From NCBI GenBank assembly GCA_031835245.1, contig JAVKOQ010000130.1:87064-151063 (forward strand): DNA of 64,000 nt, written 5' to 3'. Made by a program: the position numbers and the translations under genes. The number at the start of each line of letters is the position of its first letter. Within the stretch, counting starts at the first letter, position 1. The notes below the pieces were generated by a model. The model saw only the letters and a program-made list of their open reading frames with translations, ran no database searches and was not told the origin of the DNA. Of the stretch, positions 33,853-46,931 are shown piece by piece. Source of the DNA: Balamuthia mandrillaris. Its lineage: Eukaryota > Discosea > Longamoebia > Balamuthiidae.

Positions 33853-35141
33853 CCACAGCGGAAAGTGGTCAACGCTTCGCGTTTAATCCACAATCCAGAA
33901 ACATAGTTCTTCCGAAGGAGGCTCTGCGCGCGTTAAATCCTGTGGCACAAGAATACCGTCCAAGATCAGGCTCAATTGTCTCCCCTCGTTCGCTTTTATC
34001 TTCCACTTCATCACCTTCCTCCCCCACAGCTTCTCCATCACCTAACTCCTCTGTCACATCGATTGCTGCTGCAGTTGCCGCAGCTACGGCCACTTCTCCC
34101 ACTCTTCCCTCTTTTCCTGCTTCCTCTTCCTCTCCTTCCGCTTCGTCACCTGCCATTTCTCCATTGCCTGCCTCTCCTGCGACGTTGCTTTCTCCTGCAC
34201 TGCTTTCCTCACCATCTGCTTCTTCTTCCTTCTCATCTTTTGCTGAGTTGCAAAAGCAACAACGAAGAATGGGAGGCATTGCGATGCTCGACACCGAAAA
34301 TGACATCATTATTTCTCCTTCTCCCTCCAGAAACAGCAGCTTTGGCACTCCAGGAAAGCCACCTATCTCCTCTTCATCTTCTTCCTCTTCTTCTTCCGCC
34401 TCTCCAGATGCTCTTGTACGTCCTTTGCAGCAGCTAGCTGCCGACCGTATCGCACCTTCTTCCACCGGACCCATAGGTCATTTGGCAAAAGACCTTTCTG
34501 CTCGTTTGTGTTCTCTCTCGCTCTGTTCTCTTTCTTTCATGGCTCGCTTTTTTTGCTGATGAACATTGAATAAATAGGTCGTCGTGGGTCGGTTGGTCAT
34601 GGCTCACCGCCGCCTGGTTTCGAGTCCATCATGAGTCCAGTGGGCGGAAGCAACGTCCCAACCTCGTCAACCTCATCATCAGGAGAGCAGCAGCCCCTGT
34701 TTCCGACCTCTCGTCCTCTTCGTGGATGCGCCTCTCCCACGCAGCAACAACAGGAGGAAGACCGACTTTTGGTGAACTCGCTGTTTGGAGGCACTGCCTT
34801 TGGCGGCCCATCGATGAGCGACAGCTCCTTTGTGGCTGCAGCTTCTTCGTTTTCCTCCGCCTTTGGCGCTTCCTCTCCAAGTTTCTTTCCCGTCCTTCCC
34901 GAAGATACAAATTCCAGCTCTCTTCAGGTTCGCTGTTGCTTCTCTTTCTCTCTCTTCGTTCTTTGCTTTTTTTTTTGTTGGTTCGTTTTTGTGTTGCTGA
35001 CTTTGTGATCAGTTTATGATGGGAATGGGAGGAGGGGGAGAGTCTCAAGAGGAAGAGCACGATGCAAACGATGAAGAAGACTTGGGGGAGGAGGTTTGGT
35101 TCCACCACGCCAACGCCAGCTATCTCGACAGTTTTTCCTAA
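29304..35141 (+). CDS. Large C2H2 zinc-finger and RRM protein with Gln/Ser-rich low complexity
   Basis: About fifteen exons can be chained in frame, beginning 29304-29445, 29625-29677, 29857-29932, 30018-30134, 30286-30437 and 30514 onward, and ending at TAA 35141. The N-terminal 110 aa are helical and unrecognised, then one C2H2-like finger (YECLWDGARFSSKSLFYAHI plus H..H). A Lys-rich stretch, acidic helices, a Ser/Gln/Ala-rich region and two similar helices (LLETELAESLVAEVVNDL; LTDEVVKEACATVVEELL) follow. Next come a polyQ/Pro region (about 32220-32560), an RRM (RCLIIANLPKDIG ... GCCFVEFQTEEDV) near 33440-33770, and a Ser/Pro-rich tail. It is probably a nuclear RNA-binding scaffold. No named orthologue is recognised, and a split into two genes cannot be excluded. 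Confidence 0.65.
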
Positions 35142-35545
35142 GGCAATAAAACATAGCGGCCCCTTTTTTTTTTTTGCTTGCACGTCACGTCGACGCGAAA
35201 GAGCTGTCAACGCAAAATGATCTTGATCCGATCTGAGATTTGTTTACGAAGACGGAGAAACTCCCACGTCGACGCGAAAATAGAGAGTTACATGGTGCAC
35301 ATTTTTAGGTCCCTTTGAGCTCGCCTCCTGTTATCTGGTAAGGATAGGTATTATGGGTAGTCGACAAAAATTAAGAATAGAAAAAAGAAAGAAAGCCTGC
35401 GGTAATAGTGCTTCTCGTTCCGCGCTGAGCGTCCGCGTGCTTTCCGATTCCCTTCTTCTTTTTCTCTCTCTTTCCTGTGGTGGGCATAGTTTTTTTTAGA
35501 AAAAAATCTTATTTATTTGAAAGCGACAAAAAAAAAAAACAAAAA
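35142..35545. promoter_or_regulatory. Importin-4 promoter region with repeated CACGTCGACGCGAAA
   Basis: The 15-mer CACGTCGACGCGAAA occurs twice in direct orientation (35186-35200 and 35265-35279). GTCGACAAAA follows at 35361-35370. An A-rich tract leads directly into the ATG at 35546. Confidence 0.5.
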
Positions 35546-35789
35546 ATGGACGAAGCACTGCTGAAAGATTGCGAAGCCCTGTTGGAGAAGCTGCTCTATC
35601 CCGACACGGAGGTCATTCGACAGGCCGGAAGCGAGCTGAACAAGCGCCTCGCGGAGCCCGCCGCTGTCCCCGTCTTCCTTCACATCCTGCTGCACCACCC
35701 TCGCCCGGAGGTGAGTGAACCCTTCCTTTCCTCACCGTCTTCTTTTCTCACTCTTTCTCTTCTCTCTCACTCACTCTCTCTCACTCTTT

Positions 35790-35828
<39 letters not shown>

Positions 35829-36036
35829 AAAATAAAAGTTGAGACAATTGTCGGCGGTGCTGTTGAGGATGAAGATCATTGGCTTGTGGAATAAGCTCTC
35901 TCAGGAACTCCACAAGAGCCTCAAAGCCTCGTTGTTGGAGGCGTTGGCCAAAGAGAGAACGTTCGTTCTTCTTTCTTTGTTGTCTTTCTTCTTCTGCTTG
36001 TTCTTCTTGTTCTTCTTGTTGTTGTTGTTGTTGTTC

Positions 36037-36068
<32 letters not shown>

Positions 36069-36662
36069 CTTCTTCTTCTTCTTCTTCTTGTTCTTCTTGT
36101 TCTTCTTCTTCTTCTTCTTCCCTGTCATTGTGGGTAACAAGAGAAAAAACAAATGAGCAGCAAGTCCGTGAGTACGTCGATAGCGGACGTGGTTGGCATT
36201 ATCGCTCGTGTCAGCCTTAGTGTTGGACAATGGCCTGAGCTTTTGGACTTTCTTTTTCAATGCACCCAAAGCCAAGAAGCTCACCACCGTGAGGTCTGTT
36301 TTTCTCTCTGCTGTTTGCTCTCTCCTCACTGCGCTCGTTCTCACTATTTCTCGTTCTCTCTTCTCTCATTCCTCTCTTCTCTCTCTCTCTCTCTCTCTAT
36401 CAATGACAAAACAAAAGGCTGGAATGAAGTTGTTCACTTCATTGACTGAAAATGTTGGAGAACAACTGAGACAATACTTTGATAAGCTGCACGCTATCTT
36501 CGCCAATGGTCTTAACGACTCTGAACTTGCTGTCCGTGTTGCTTCCCTCAAGTATGTTTTTTTTTCCTTCTTGTATTTCTTTCTTCCTGTTGTTAATCGC
36601 AAACTTCAGGGCAGCAGGTGCGCTTCTTGAAAGCGTTGAGACCGAACAACAAACTGTGCGTT

Positions 36663-36699
<37 letters not shown>

Positions 36700-36855
36700 G
36701 CTTCTTGCTCACCTCTCAAACCAAATAAAAGTCGATGTATTCTCAATTAGTAGACTCCATTCTTGTTGTGTTGGGTCAATGCCTTGCTCACGACTTGTAT
36801 GATGATTGTTGTACCGCCTTTGAACTTCTTAACGACCTCATTGAATCGGTTTCTT

Positions 36856-36889
<34 letters not shown>

Positions 36890-39800
36890 GTCAGTCTCAT
36901 TCTCTAATCTTTTCTTGCTCTGTACAACACATATACAGGAGGTACCTGTGATGGTGCCACACATCGAAAAAGTAACACGAGCAATGCTCGAAATCGGCGC
37001 AAACACGAACATCGATCCAGGCATGCGCCAGATGGCCATGACTGTCATTCAATGGGTAGCCTCCTACAAGTCGAAGCCGCTTATCGCTCACAACCTGTTG
37101 GAACCATGTCTTAAAGCTTCTTTTGCCATGATCACGGAAGAACAAGAACAAGAAGAAGAGGATGACGAGGAAGACGATGATGATGAGTATGGCCTCTACT
37201 TAACCTCTCAGAACTTTGGCTGCCAAATGATAGACCATTTCGCTATTGCTTTGGCCGCTTCGCGAGTGCTGCCGCCCACCATGGAGTTTGTGAAGCATTT
37301 GGCTCAGTCTAAACGCGCTCATGATCGCAAAGGCGCTGTCAAACTTCTTTCGGTACCTCCTCCACCGCGTTATTTTGTGTCTCTCTTTCTTCTGGTGTAT
37401 TGTTGTACTCATATATTTTATTGTTATGATAAGGTACTCGCGGAGGGATGCAGTGCAATTATGGCTGAAAACATCGAACCTCTGCTTGAGTTTGTGAGTA
37501 TTTCTTTGCCCCTCTTTATTTGCTATTCTTTGTTGACCTTTTTTTAACAGGTGCATGCTGGCATTTCTGATAGTAGCAGACAGGTCAGGGAAGCCGCTTG
37601 TATTTGTCTTGGCCAATTTGCCAGTAAGTGTTTCTTTCTCCCTCATTCTTTCCTGTTCTCAGACTTATTGTTTTTATGACACAGCACACCTGCAGCCAGA
37701 GGTAATTGCATACCACTCCACGTTGCTGCCGCTGATGCTCGCATCATTGGACGACCCTAAGCGCAAAGTTCGGGTAAAGAGCTGTTATGCCCTGGAAGCT
37801 TTCGTACAACATCTCGGTATTTACTCCTCCTTTGCTAATTCTTTCTTCTACCGTTATTCTTCCTTTTTGCGTTTTTCTTCCTTCTAACGTAAACTGTGCT
37901 GAATTTCTCTGACACAAACGATACAGGAGAAGACGTAGTTCCTCATTTGCCTCGTTTGATGGAGAAACTGGTGACGATGCTGAAAGAAGGCGACATCGAA
38001 ACTCAAGAAATCGTGGTGACGGCCATCTCCTCCGTTGCAGAGGCTGCAGGCAACCACATGGAACCCTACTACGAACTTACTTTGCAGATGATGCAACGAC
38101 TGATGGAGCAAACGGGAGAGGAGCACATGACCCTGAGAGCCAGAGCTACAGAGTGTTGTGGCATGTTGGCCTTGGCCGTGGGCAAGTCTCGCTTCCAACT
38201 TCATGAGGCCCGAGTGCTGATGGAGCTGGCTTGCAAAGGAATGACTCTGGGAGACAACGAGCTCAGAGAGTTCACCTATGGTTTCTTTACAAATGTGGCC
38301 GAGGTCTTGGGAACTGACTTTTTGGAGTTCTTGCCAACGACCCTCAACTTAGCTTTGGCTTCTTGTCGCTCCAACGAAGGCGTAATCTTCTATCAAGACG
38401 AGAGTCAAGTCACAATTGAGGGAGTGGAGCCGGATGAGAACAGCAACAAAGTGCAAGTCAATATGCCGACGGTGTACCTTGACGAGAAATCGGCCGCGTG
38501 CCACGCTATTGGAAAGCTGCTAAAGCACACCGGTGGAGCGGCGGAGGCGCTGGCGTTTGTGCCAAAGGCTTTGGAAATTTTGGTGGAGATGTCTGCTTTT
38601 GGATACACTGACGTTCGACAAAACGTTATGGAGGCTCTTGCTGGTATCGTTACTTTATTTCTTCCGTAGCTCTTCCGTAGCTCTTCTTTCTAACACATAG
38701 GTGGATAAAAAGATGTGGTGGAAGTGGTCTACAAAGGAACGCATCCGGACCGCAAGTGGGAGGCAGGCGTAGAAGATACGGTGCCTTTGGCTCAGGACTG
38801 CCAGCAAGTGTTGACGGTGGTGTTGCCCATCTATTCCAAAGCCATCGTTCAGGACGAAGACAGAGCAGTTGCAGCTGCTGCCTGTGAGGGCTTTGCTTCG
38901 ATTGCTAAAGTTATGGGAACTTCCCTTATCTCTGTTTGTACGTTATCGCTCCCTTTCTCTCACACTCTCTCTCTTTCTCTCCCCCTCTCCCTTTGCTAAC
39001 GAATGTATTTACAGTCCGATCACAGTTACAGCCAGCAATTACGCAGTTGTTGACGAAGAAGGCGGCCTGCCAAAAGAGGGCAATTGAGGAGTACGAGGAT
39101 GAAGAAGCCGCCGAAGACAGAGAGCTGAGCTTTTTGGACAGCATTTGCGACAGTTTGATTGCTGTGGCCAAAGTCATGGGTCCCCTCTTCATTCCTACTC
39201 TCAACGATCTTTCCCCAACCATCATGAAATACTTGGTACTCTTTTTCTTCTTGTTCTCTTCTCTCTTTCTTTTACTTGCTTGTATTGATATGACGTTATT
39301 CACACCAAAAAAAAGAACCGAAATGCCGACTTTGCAGTTCTGATGACAGGTCTTCTCGCAGAAGTCTCTGTGGCACTTGGCCCTGCTGTTGCTCCCTTCA
39401 CAAAGCAATTGTTGCCAACTGCATTTAACGGCATCAGCAGCGATGAACCCCAGCTCCAACGAAACTGTGCGTTTTTCTGTGGAGTGTTATGCCAAGCGGC
39501 TGGTGCCGCTGGTGACGCCTCAACGTATCTTTCCCTCCGCTTTCTTCTCTTCACTTTTTCTTTCCAATTTTTCTTGTCTGGAGTTGTGGTTTCTCATTTC
39601 TTATTTGTTTTTGAAATTCAGTGTCTACCCACAAGCTCTCAAGCGGCTAGAACCTCTCTTCAAGAGCGAAGACCCCAATGTGGTGGATAACGCTTGTGGT
39701 GCCATTGCACGCATGTACGCTGCGGCTCCATCCGCTGTGCCCATGGAACGAGTGCGTGTTATCCCTTTGTTATTTCCTCTTTGTCACGCAATATTTACCG

Positions 39801-39937
39801 TACCTTTTTCTTTACTAGTATTTGCCTTTGTTGTTGAGCAACTTGCCGCTCAAATCCGACTTTGAGGAGAACGACGCCGTTTACAAAGCTATCTTCTTGC
39901 TCTTCCAATCTAACCACAAAATTGTACACTGCTCTTG

Positions 39938-39975
<38 letters not shown>

Positions 39976-40215
39976 CATCACTTATATTGCTTTTGGTTTA
40001 AAAAAATGCAGTTGAGCGCGGAGGGAGTGGTGCCTCAATGCGTGAACGTGTTCAGTAAAGTGTTGGGCACACCCCAGCTGAAGCCGCAAATCCAGGAAGG
40101 GATGGTCGCTCTCGTAAAAGCCCTGTTGCAACAGTTCCCTGATGGAATGCGCGCCATCGCGCAAGCTCTTCCAGCAGAGCAACAGCAAAATCTTCAGAAG
40201 CATCTCCAACAATAA
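35546..40215 (+). CDS. IPO4: Importin-4 (Kap123-type karyopherin beta)
   Basis: A gene of about twenty exons encoding a HEAT-repeat nuclear import receptor for ribosomal proteins and histones. Exon 1 (35546-35710) has LLYPDTEVIRQAGSELNKRL, then RQLSAVLLRMKI. Later exons give CTAFELLNDLIE joined to EVPVMVPHI. They also give an acidic loop ([19 protein letters not shown]), REAACICLGQFA, VKSCYALEAFVQHLG and ELREFTYGFFTNVAEVLG, the order and wording of IPO4 rather than IPO5. The last exon ends ALPAEQQQNLQKHLQQ. Introns are 50-200 bp, most with (CT)n or TTG/TTC runs before the acceptor. Exon borders in the 39.2-40.0 kb part are the least certain. Confidence 0.9.
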
Positions 40216-40268
40216 AAAACGAATAAGAACGAAAATAAAATTATTTAAGTTAAAACTACAACAACAAG

Positions 40269-40798
40269 CTACAATTTCTTCGCAGCAGTGACTTTGGAGA
40301 GGAAGCCCAAAACCTCTTGGTAGATCAGTTTGTTGGCATCCAACGCCCACGCTGTTGTTTGCAACAAACAAAGAAAGAGTCAGTTTAGATTGAACATAAA
40401 GAAAAGAAAGAAAAAGAGAAAGCAAGAAGGAAACGACAAGAAACGACAAGAAAGAAACGAGAAGAAAGAAAGAAACGACGAGAAAGAAAGATACTACAAG
40501 AAAGAAAGAAAGAAAGAAAATAACATACCAAAGTCGAGGTGAGCATAATCAGGGATGATCTTCCAGTAGGTGTGAGCCGGCAGTTTGGCGATGAGGTTCT
40601 TTACGTCGGTGGGATCGGCGAGAAGGTCTTTGCCGCCGCTGTACAAAGCGATCGGCAGATTCGTCGGCATCAAAGAGAGGTCGTACTGAGGAGGCACCGG
40701 CGATGAGTAATGCTTCAGGTTGCCGGCGCGGCCGTAGTCGTACATTTGGAACTTGCCAGAGTGAATGCCTTGTGCCCTAAAGAAGAAGAATAAGAGGA

Positions 40799-40838
<40 letters not shown>

Positions 40839-41953
40839 AACGAAAGAGGATACAAACCAGTGAATAATATTGATGACGGAGGTGCCGCCAGGCTCATGAG
40901 CAGCAACCACAGCCATCCGGGAAGCGTTGAAAGCGCCCTGGTGAGCGCCGCACAACAGCTCGATCACGTCCTCGCAGCAAACGGGGCACAAGTTGCAGAA
41001 CGCGGAGAAGACCCATGAGGCAGGCCCCGTAAAGGCTGGCAGAAATTCGTGAATGCCGAACAAAGCGATTATGTCGGCCACTCCCAAGTCTGCTAATAGT
41101 TTTAGTGCGAAGGAGTCCACATTGCCTGTATTTTTTGTGTGAGAAGAAGAAGAAGAAGAAGAAGAAGAAGAAGAAGAAGAAGAAGAAGAACAAGAACAGG
41201 AAGAAAGCAGAAACGAAAGCCAAAAGCAAGCGGAAAGAATGAGCACACCAACAGTGGCAACGGGGCCAAGTGCTATGTAATAGCTGAGAATGTCGGAAGA
41301 GATGTAGCCGCTGACGAGAGCAGCGAACATCTGAATGGTTCCTTGAGAGTGGCCGATGTACGGCAACTTCTTGTATCCAGTTACGTTCAGCACATATCCT
41401 AATTGAGCTGGTAGGTCGTAACGCGCCATTTCATCCCTGTTATATATGTTTATTTGTTTTTGTTACATGAGAAGAAAGAAAAAGCAGAAGACAAAAGAAG
41501 AAAGCAAGAAGCAAGACTGAAAGATAGGGGAGAGAGAAAGAGAAATTGAGAGAACTAACCATGAGAAATCCCAGAACTTAGCATCGGAAGGTTTCAGTGT
41601 GGTGTGGTTGGTGCTGTACGTGTTGCCTCTGCTGTTGCCCATCCATACATCGTATCTATTGTTTTGGAGAATTAATTTATTTATTGACTTGAGGTTGCAA
41701 CAAAGTGGAGAGAGAAAGAGAGAACGAACCCGTTATCGGCCAGAATGTACGACAGACTCTCATTGGGATAGTTGAGGATCCACCTTTCATTGGTACACGA
41801 ATCAGAATGGAGAACAGAGAAAGTGGAGAGAAGGGAAAAGAAAGAGATAGGAGAGACAGGAGAGACAAGAGAGAGAGAGGGAAAGATAAGAAAGAGAGAC
41901 AGGAGACAGAAGAGAGAGAGAGAGAGAGAGCAGAGCAGAGAAAAAGAAAACAC

Positions 41954-41992
<39 letters not shown>

Positions 41993-42632
41993 GAACGTGA
42001 AAGCAGAGTCCAGGAGGCCATGCTGCAAGAAAACAGGCCCTCTCTTGCCAGCTCCACTTCCACTCTTGCCATATGGTATCCTAAACACACCTTTTTTTTT
42101 TGAAAAAAGAATTAGTTATAAATATAACTGAAAAAAGAGAAAGAAAAGAGAAGTAAAAAAAAAAAGATAAAATAACAAAAAAAAATATTAAAATATTAAA
42201 ATAAATAAATAAATAAAAAAAAAAGAGGAGAAAAAACAAACGTAAAATATAGCCATCCTCCGTGGTGACAAAGTGCTCCTCCACAGGGTACCCCTTGGCC
42301 TCCACGATCTGCGTGAAGGTCCTCTGCTGGTCGGGATCTTCCTCCCACCATTTCTCCATTTGCTGCTGCTGGAGGAGCAACCGCCTGAGCTCTTCCTCCT
42401 GACGAGCGTCACCACCGTTCCACAACAACGAAGAAGGAGAAGAAGCAGAAGCAGAAGGGGGCGAAGAAGGAGCAGCAGCAGGAGGGGCTCCGTTGTTGGG
42501 GGATGAACCGCCACCATGGTCGATGCGAATCATCACGCTTTCTTTGTTGCCGATTCGTTGGGCGCCGAGCACGGCCGGAAGGGTGGCAACGAAAGAGAGG
42601 AAGAGGCACAAGAGGAGAGTGGTCGTTCTCAT
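40269..42632 (-). CDS. Acid lipase (lysosomal/gastric lipase family)
   Basis: A multi-exon minus-strand gene. I start it at 42632 ([20 protein letters not shown], a signal peptide) rather than the upstream in-frame ATG at 42689. After a Pro/Ser/Ala-rich linker come [23 protein letters not shown] and [12 protein letters not shown]. Next are [25 protein letters not shown] and the nucleophile elbow PYIGHSQGT with catalytic Ser. The C-terminal half has the His motif PDYAHLDF and ends KVTAAKKL. It hydrolyses neutral lipids or cholesteryl esters, probably in lysosomes or after secretion. Introns carry sense (CT)n tracts (GA on the plus strand, e.g. 40805-40834 and 41965-41990). Confidence 0.9.
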
Positions 42633-42938
42633 CGTTATTGTTCTTTTGTTTGTCTGTTTCGTCCACAAAATGGTTTTTTCTTTTTTCACTCTTTTTTTTT
42701 GTTTCTTTTCACTTTTATTTTAATTTCCGACAAACCGGAAAATTCATTCGAATGTTTTATCGATTTTCGATTTTATGAATCTTGATTGGTTACGAAATTT
42801 CCCTACCAATCCTTTTTCAATCTAATCCTGCTATTTAATGATTATCGATCCACGTGTTACCCAATTGCATCGTATGAATTTCAATTGGTCCGGAAATTTC
42901 TCTTCCAATCCTATTTCATAAAATGTTAAAAAAAAAGA
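42633..42938. promoter_or_regulatory. Lipase upstream region with repeated CCAAT dyad
   Basis: Two copies of an ATTGG-N4/5-GAAATTTC-N4/5-CCAAT dyad, near 42785-42811 and 42884-42909, in AT-rich DNA between the lipase start and the uS17m stop. They are inverted CCAAT boxes around a palindromic GAAATTTC centre. Confidence 0.5.
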
Positions 42939-44291
42939 TCACGCTGCAAACTCTCCTTGCTCGCCCTCTCTCTCCCTCTCCCTCTCCGCCCTCTTGCTCC
43001 TGGCCTCGGCCAGCTGCTGCTCCTCAAACTCCTCCATGCTCAGGCCCTTGATCTGCGCCTCCCTGAAGGCCTCTATCCTCTTACGCATGCCCAAGCGCGT
43101 GCGCGTCACGGCGTACTCCGGATGCTCCTTCAGGAAGGCATTGCCGAGGTCCTTCCTCACGATCCTCGTGACCTCGAAGCGTTTGGTCTTGCTGTGGGCC
43201 CTGCTGTGCCTCACCTCCACGATGTCCCCCACCTCGCAGACCTGGTCCTCGTCATGGGCCTGGAAGACGGTCACCCTCCTGGCCGCAATGTACTTGCCAA
43301 ACTTCTTCTCCCTCATCCAGTAGGGGGACTCCACCACTGCCGTCTTGGCGTTTTTGGTGGAGACACACGTGCCGATGAAGAACGGCCCCGGCCTGTAATA
43401 TGTTCTTTTCAAGCCCTGTTTTGTTGTTGTTGTTGTTGTTATTTTTTGTTTGTTGTGGTCATTTGCATATATTTGGAGGAGAGAGGAGAGGAGAGGAGAG
43501 AGAGAAGAGAGACGAGAGAAGAGAGGAGAGAGGAGAGAGGAGAGAGGAGAGAGGAGAGAGGAGAGAGAGAGGAGAGAGGAAGAGGAGAGAGAGAGGAGAG
43601 AGGAGAGAGGAGAGAGGAGAGAGGAGAGAGCAGAGAGAGCAGAGAGAGCAGAGAGCAGAGAGGGGCTGCGCACCATGAAAGGAGGGTTGTTGACGTCCAC
43701 CCAGTCATCGACGAGAGGGTTGTAGCCCTTCTCCTTGACCCTGGGGTCCAACGTGGGGTCGAAAAACACCTTCCTCCTCATCTTCAGCTGCGCAATGGCG
43801 TTGGGACCCAAGCCCTCTGCGCTGACCGTTTCTTCCTGTCGTCCCTCTTGTTCTTGCTGTCCCTCTTCACCTTGTGGTTGGGCATAAGAAGAAGGCAGCC
43901 GCGGCAGAGAGGAGAGCGTGGAGGCTTGTTGGGGGGAGGCCTCCGTGGAGCGGAGAAAGTCGGGGGGAGGGGGGCGAAAGTCCATGCCCTCGATCTTCTG
44001 TCGCAGGCGCTCCTTCTTGCTGATGTTGCGAAGGCGCTTCTTCTTCTCCTTGGCGGCCTTCACCTCCTGGAGGAGCGCGCGGTCCGCGGCGGAGAGGGAG
44101 TCGTCGTTCTCATCCAACCGATTTTTGCGGGTGGAGTGAAACGATTGAATATTATTATTATTTGGATTGCGGTGGTGGGTGACGCTGAGGGAGAAGAGAG
44201 GGCCGTGGAGCGTTGTGGTGGTTCGGCGGAAGGAGAGGAGAGGGGCAGAAGAGGAGGCTCCGCACAAGGAGAGGTTTGTTGTTCTTCTCAT
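42939..44291 (-). CDS. MRPS17: Mitochondrial small-subunit ribosomal protein uS17
   Basis: Two exons (44291-43674, 43415-42939) give 364 aa. The uS17 core is in exon 2: GTCVSTKNAKTAVV, then KFGKYIAARRVTVFQAHDED, GDIVEV and SKTKRFEVTRIVRK. It folds as an OB barrel on 16S-type rRNA. The N-terminus is Arg/Ser/Thr-rich without acidic residues for about 45 aa (MRRTTNLSLCGASSSAPLLS), as expected for a mitochondrial presequence. Long extensions on both sides (about 200 aa N-terminal, about 60 Glu/Arg-rich C-terminal) are lineage features. The 258-bp intron is a GAGAG microsatellite on the plus strand, i.e. CT in the transcript. Confidence 0.88.
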   Translation of the reverse strand: MRRTTNLSLCGASSSAPLLSFRRTTTTLHGPLFSLSVTHHRNPNNNNIQSFHSTRKNRLDENDDSLSAADRALLQEVKAAKEKKKRLRNISKKERLRQKIEGMDFRPPPPDFLRSTEASPQQASTLSSLPRLPSSYAQPQGEEGQQEQEGRQEETVSAEGLGPNAIAQLKMRRKVFFDPTLDPRVKEKGYNPLVDDWVDVNNPPFMVRSPSLLSALSALSALSSLLSPLSSLLSLSSSSLLSLSSLLSPLSSLLSPLFSRLSSLSPLLSSLLQIYANDHNKQKITTTTTTKQGLKRTYYRPGPFFIGTCVSTKNAKTAVVESPYWMREKKFGKYIAARRVTVFQAHDEDQVCEVGDIVEVRHSRAHSKTKRFEVTRIVRKDLGNAFLKEHPEYAVTRTRLGMRKRIEAFREAQIKGLSMEEFEEQQLAEARSKRAEREREREGEQGEFAA

Positions 44292-44702
44292 CTTTTTTTT
44301 TTACTTTCTTTTTTTTAATTATTTTTTTGAACGTTTGAGGGGTCGCGCTATTTATATGTCGACAAATTACGTCGACAAGAACAAAAAAGTTGACGAATAA
44401 ATTGTCGACATATAGTGAATATAAAAGGAAAATATCGCGATAAACGATGGAAAGAAAGAGGAAACGATTATCGTCCTGCCCTACCTTCCTAATGACGATT
44501 TTGTGAACTTTATTTGGTCAATTTTCGATCAACTTGTAACGATATTTCTCCTCCTTTCGTTGACATTTCGAACATTGGAGAAAAAAATTTAAAAAAGACA
44601 CAAAAAAAAAATAAAAGGACGAAACGGATTCGATTTTTGATTTTGTTCTCCAAACAAACATCACAAAAAAATAAATAAAAAAAAATAAATCAAAAACCAA
44701 AC
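44292..44702. promoter_or_regulatory. Divergent uS17m / acyltransferase promoter with three TGTCGACA-type sites
   Basis: GTCGACAAA at 44358-44366, GTCGACAAG at 44371-44379 and TTGTCGACATATA at 44402-44414, all within 60 bp. The first and third form an inverted pair (TATATGTCGACAAAT versus ATTGTCGACATATA). The rest is A/T-rich. Confidence 0.55.
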
Positions 44703-46411
<1,709 letters not shown>

Positions 46412-46931
46412 CACTGTGAAAACGAGAAAGAAAGAAAGAAAGAAAAAGAAAAAGAAAAAAAGAAAAAGAAAAAGAAAAAGAAAAAGAAAAGAGAAAAGAA
46501 AGAAAGAAAGAAAAAAAAAGATGTACAGATGTTTTTTTTAAAGTTTTGGTTTGGTGAATATTTTTTTTTTGAATTTATATTTTTCTTTCTTTTTTTTAAT
46601 GTTTTGTTTTTTTGAAGAATAAACAATATTTAGTTTCGTTTCTTTATTTATTTATTTTTATTATAAAAATATTTACATTATAAAAATAAATAAACAACAT
46701 TTTGTTTCTTTATTTATTTTTATCATTTAAAATATTTTAAAATATTTTTAACAGCAAAAAAAGTTTTAAACGAAAAGCAGCTGACGTGTCGTATGTGGAT
46801 TGGTCAGCACCCCTTCAAGCAGTTGCTTTATTTGGAACACAGCAAAATAACAAAACCAGTCAAAGAAGAAAAGCAAAAAAGGCTCAAAGCAAAAAGGCAA
46901 AAAAAAAAAAAAAACAGAAATATAATATAAA
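46412..46931. other. AT-rich intergenic spacer
   Basis: GAAA-rich repeats (46425-46518) follow the acyltransferase stop. Then come very AT-rich DNA with TTTATTTATTTTTATTATAAAAATA repeated twice in similar form (46640-46690; written here in part) and a CACGTGTCGTATGTGG-like stretch. An ATTGG (46798) lies before the RhoGEF start. No gene is seen. Confidence 0.5.

Noticed and set aside
42957-44318. 453-codon open frame antisense to the uS17m gene
   Set aside because: It runs straight through the intron microsatellite, its residues are Leu/Gly/Arg-rich with no domain, and the opposite strand encodes a clear ribosomal protein.
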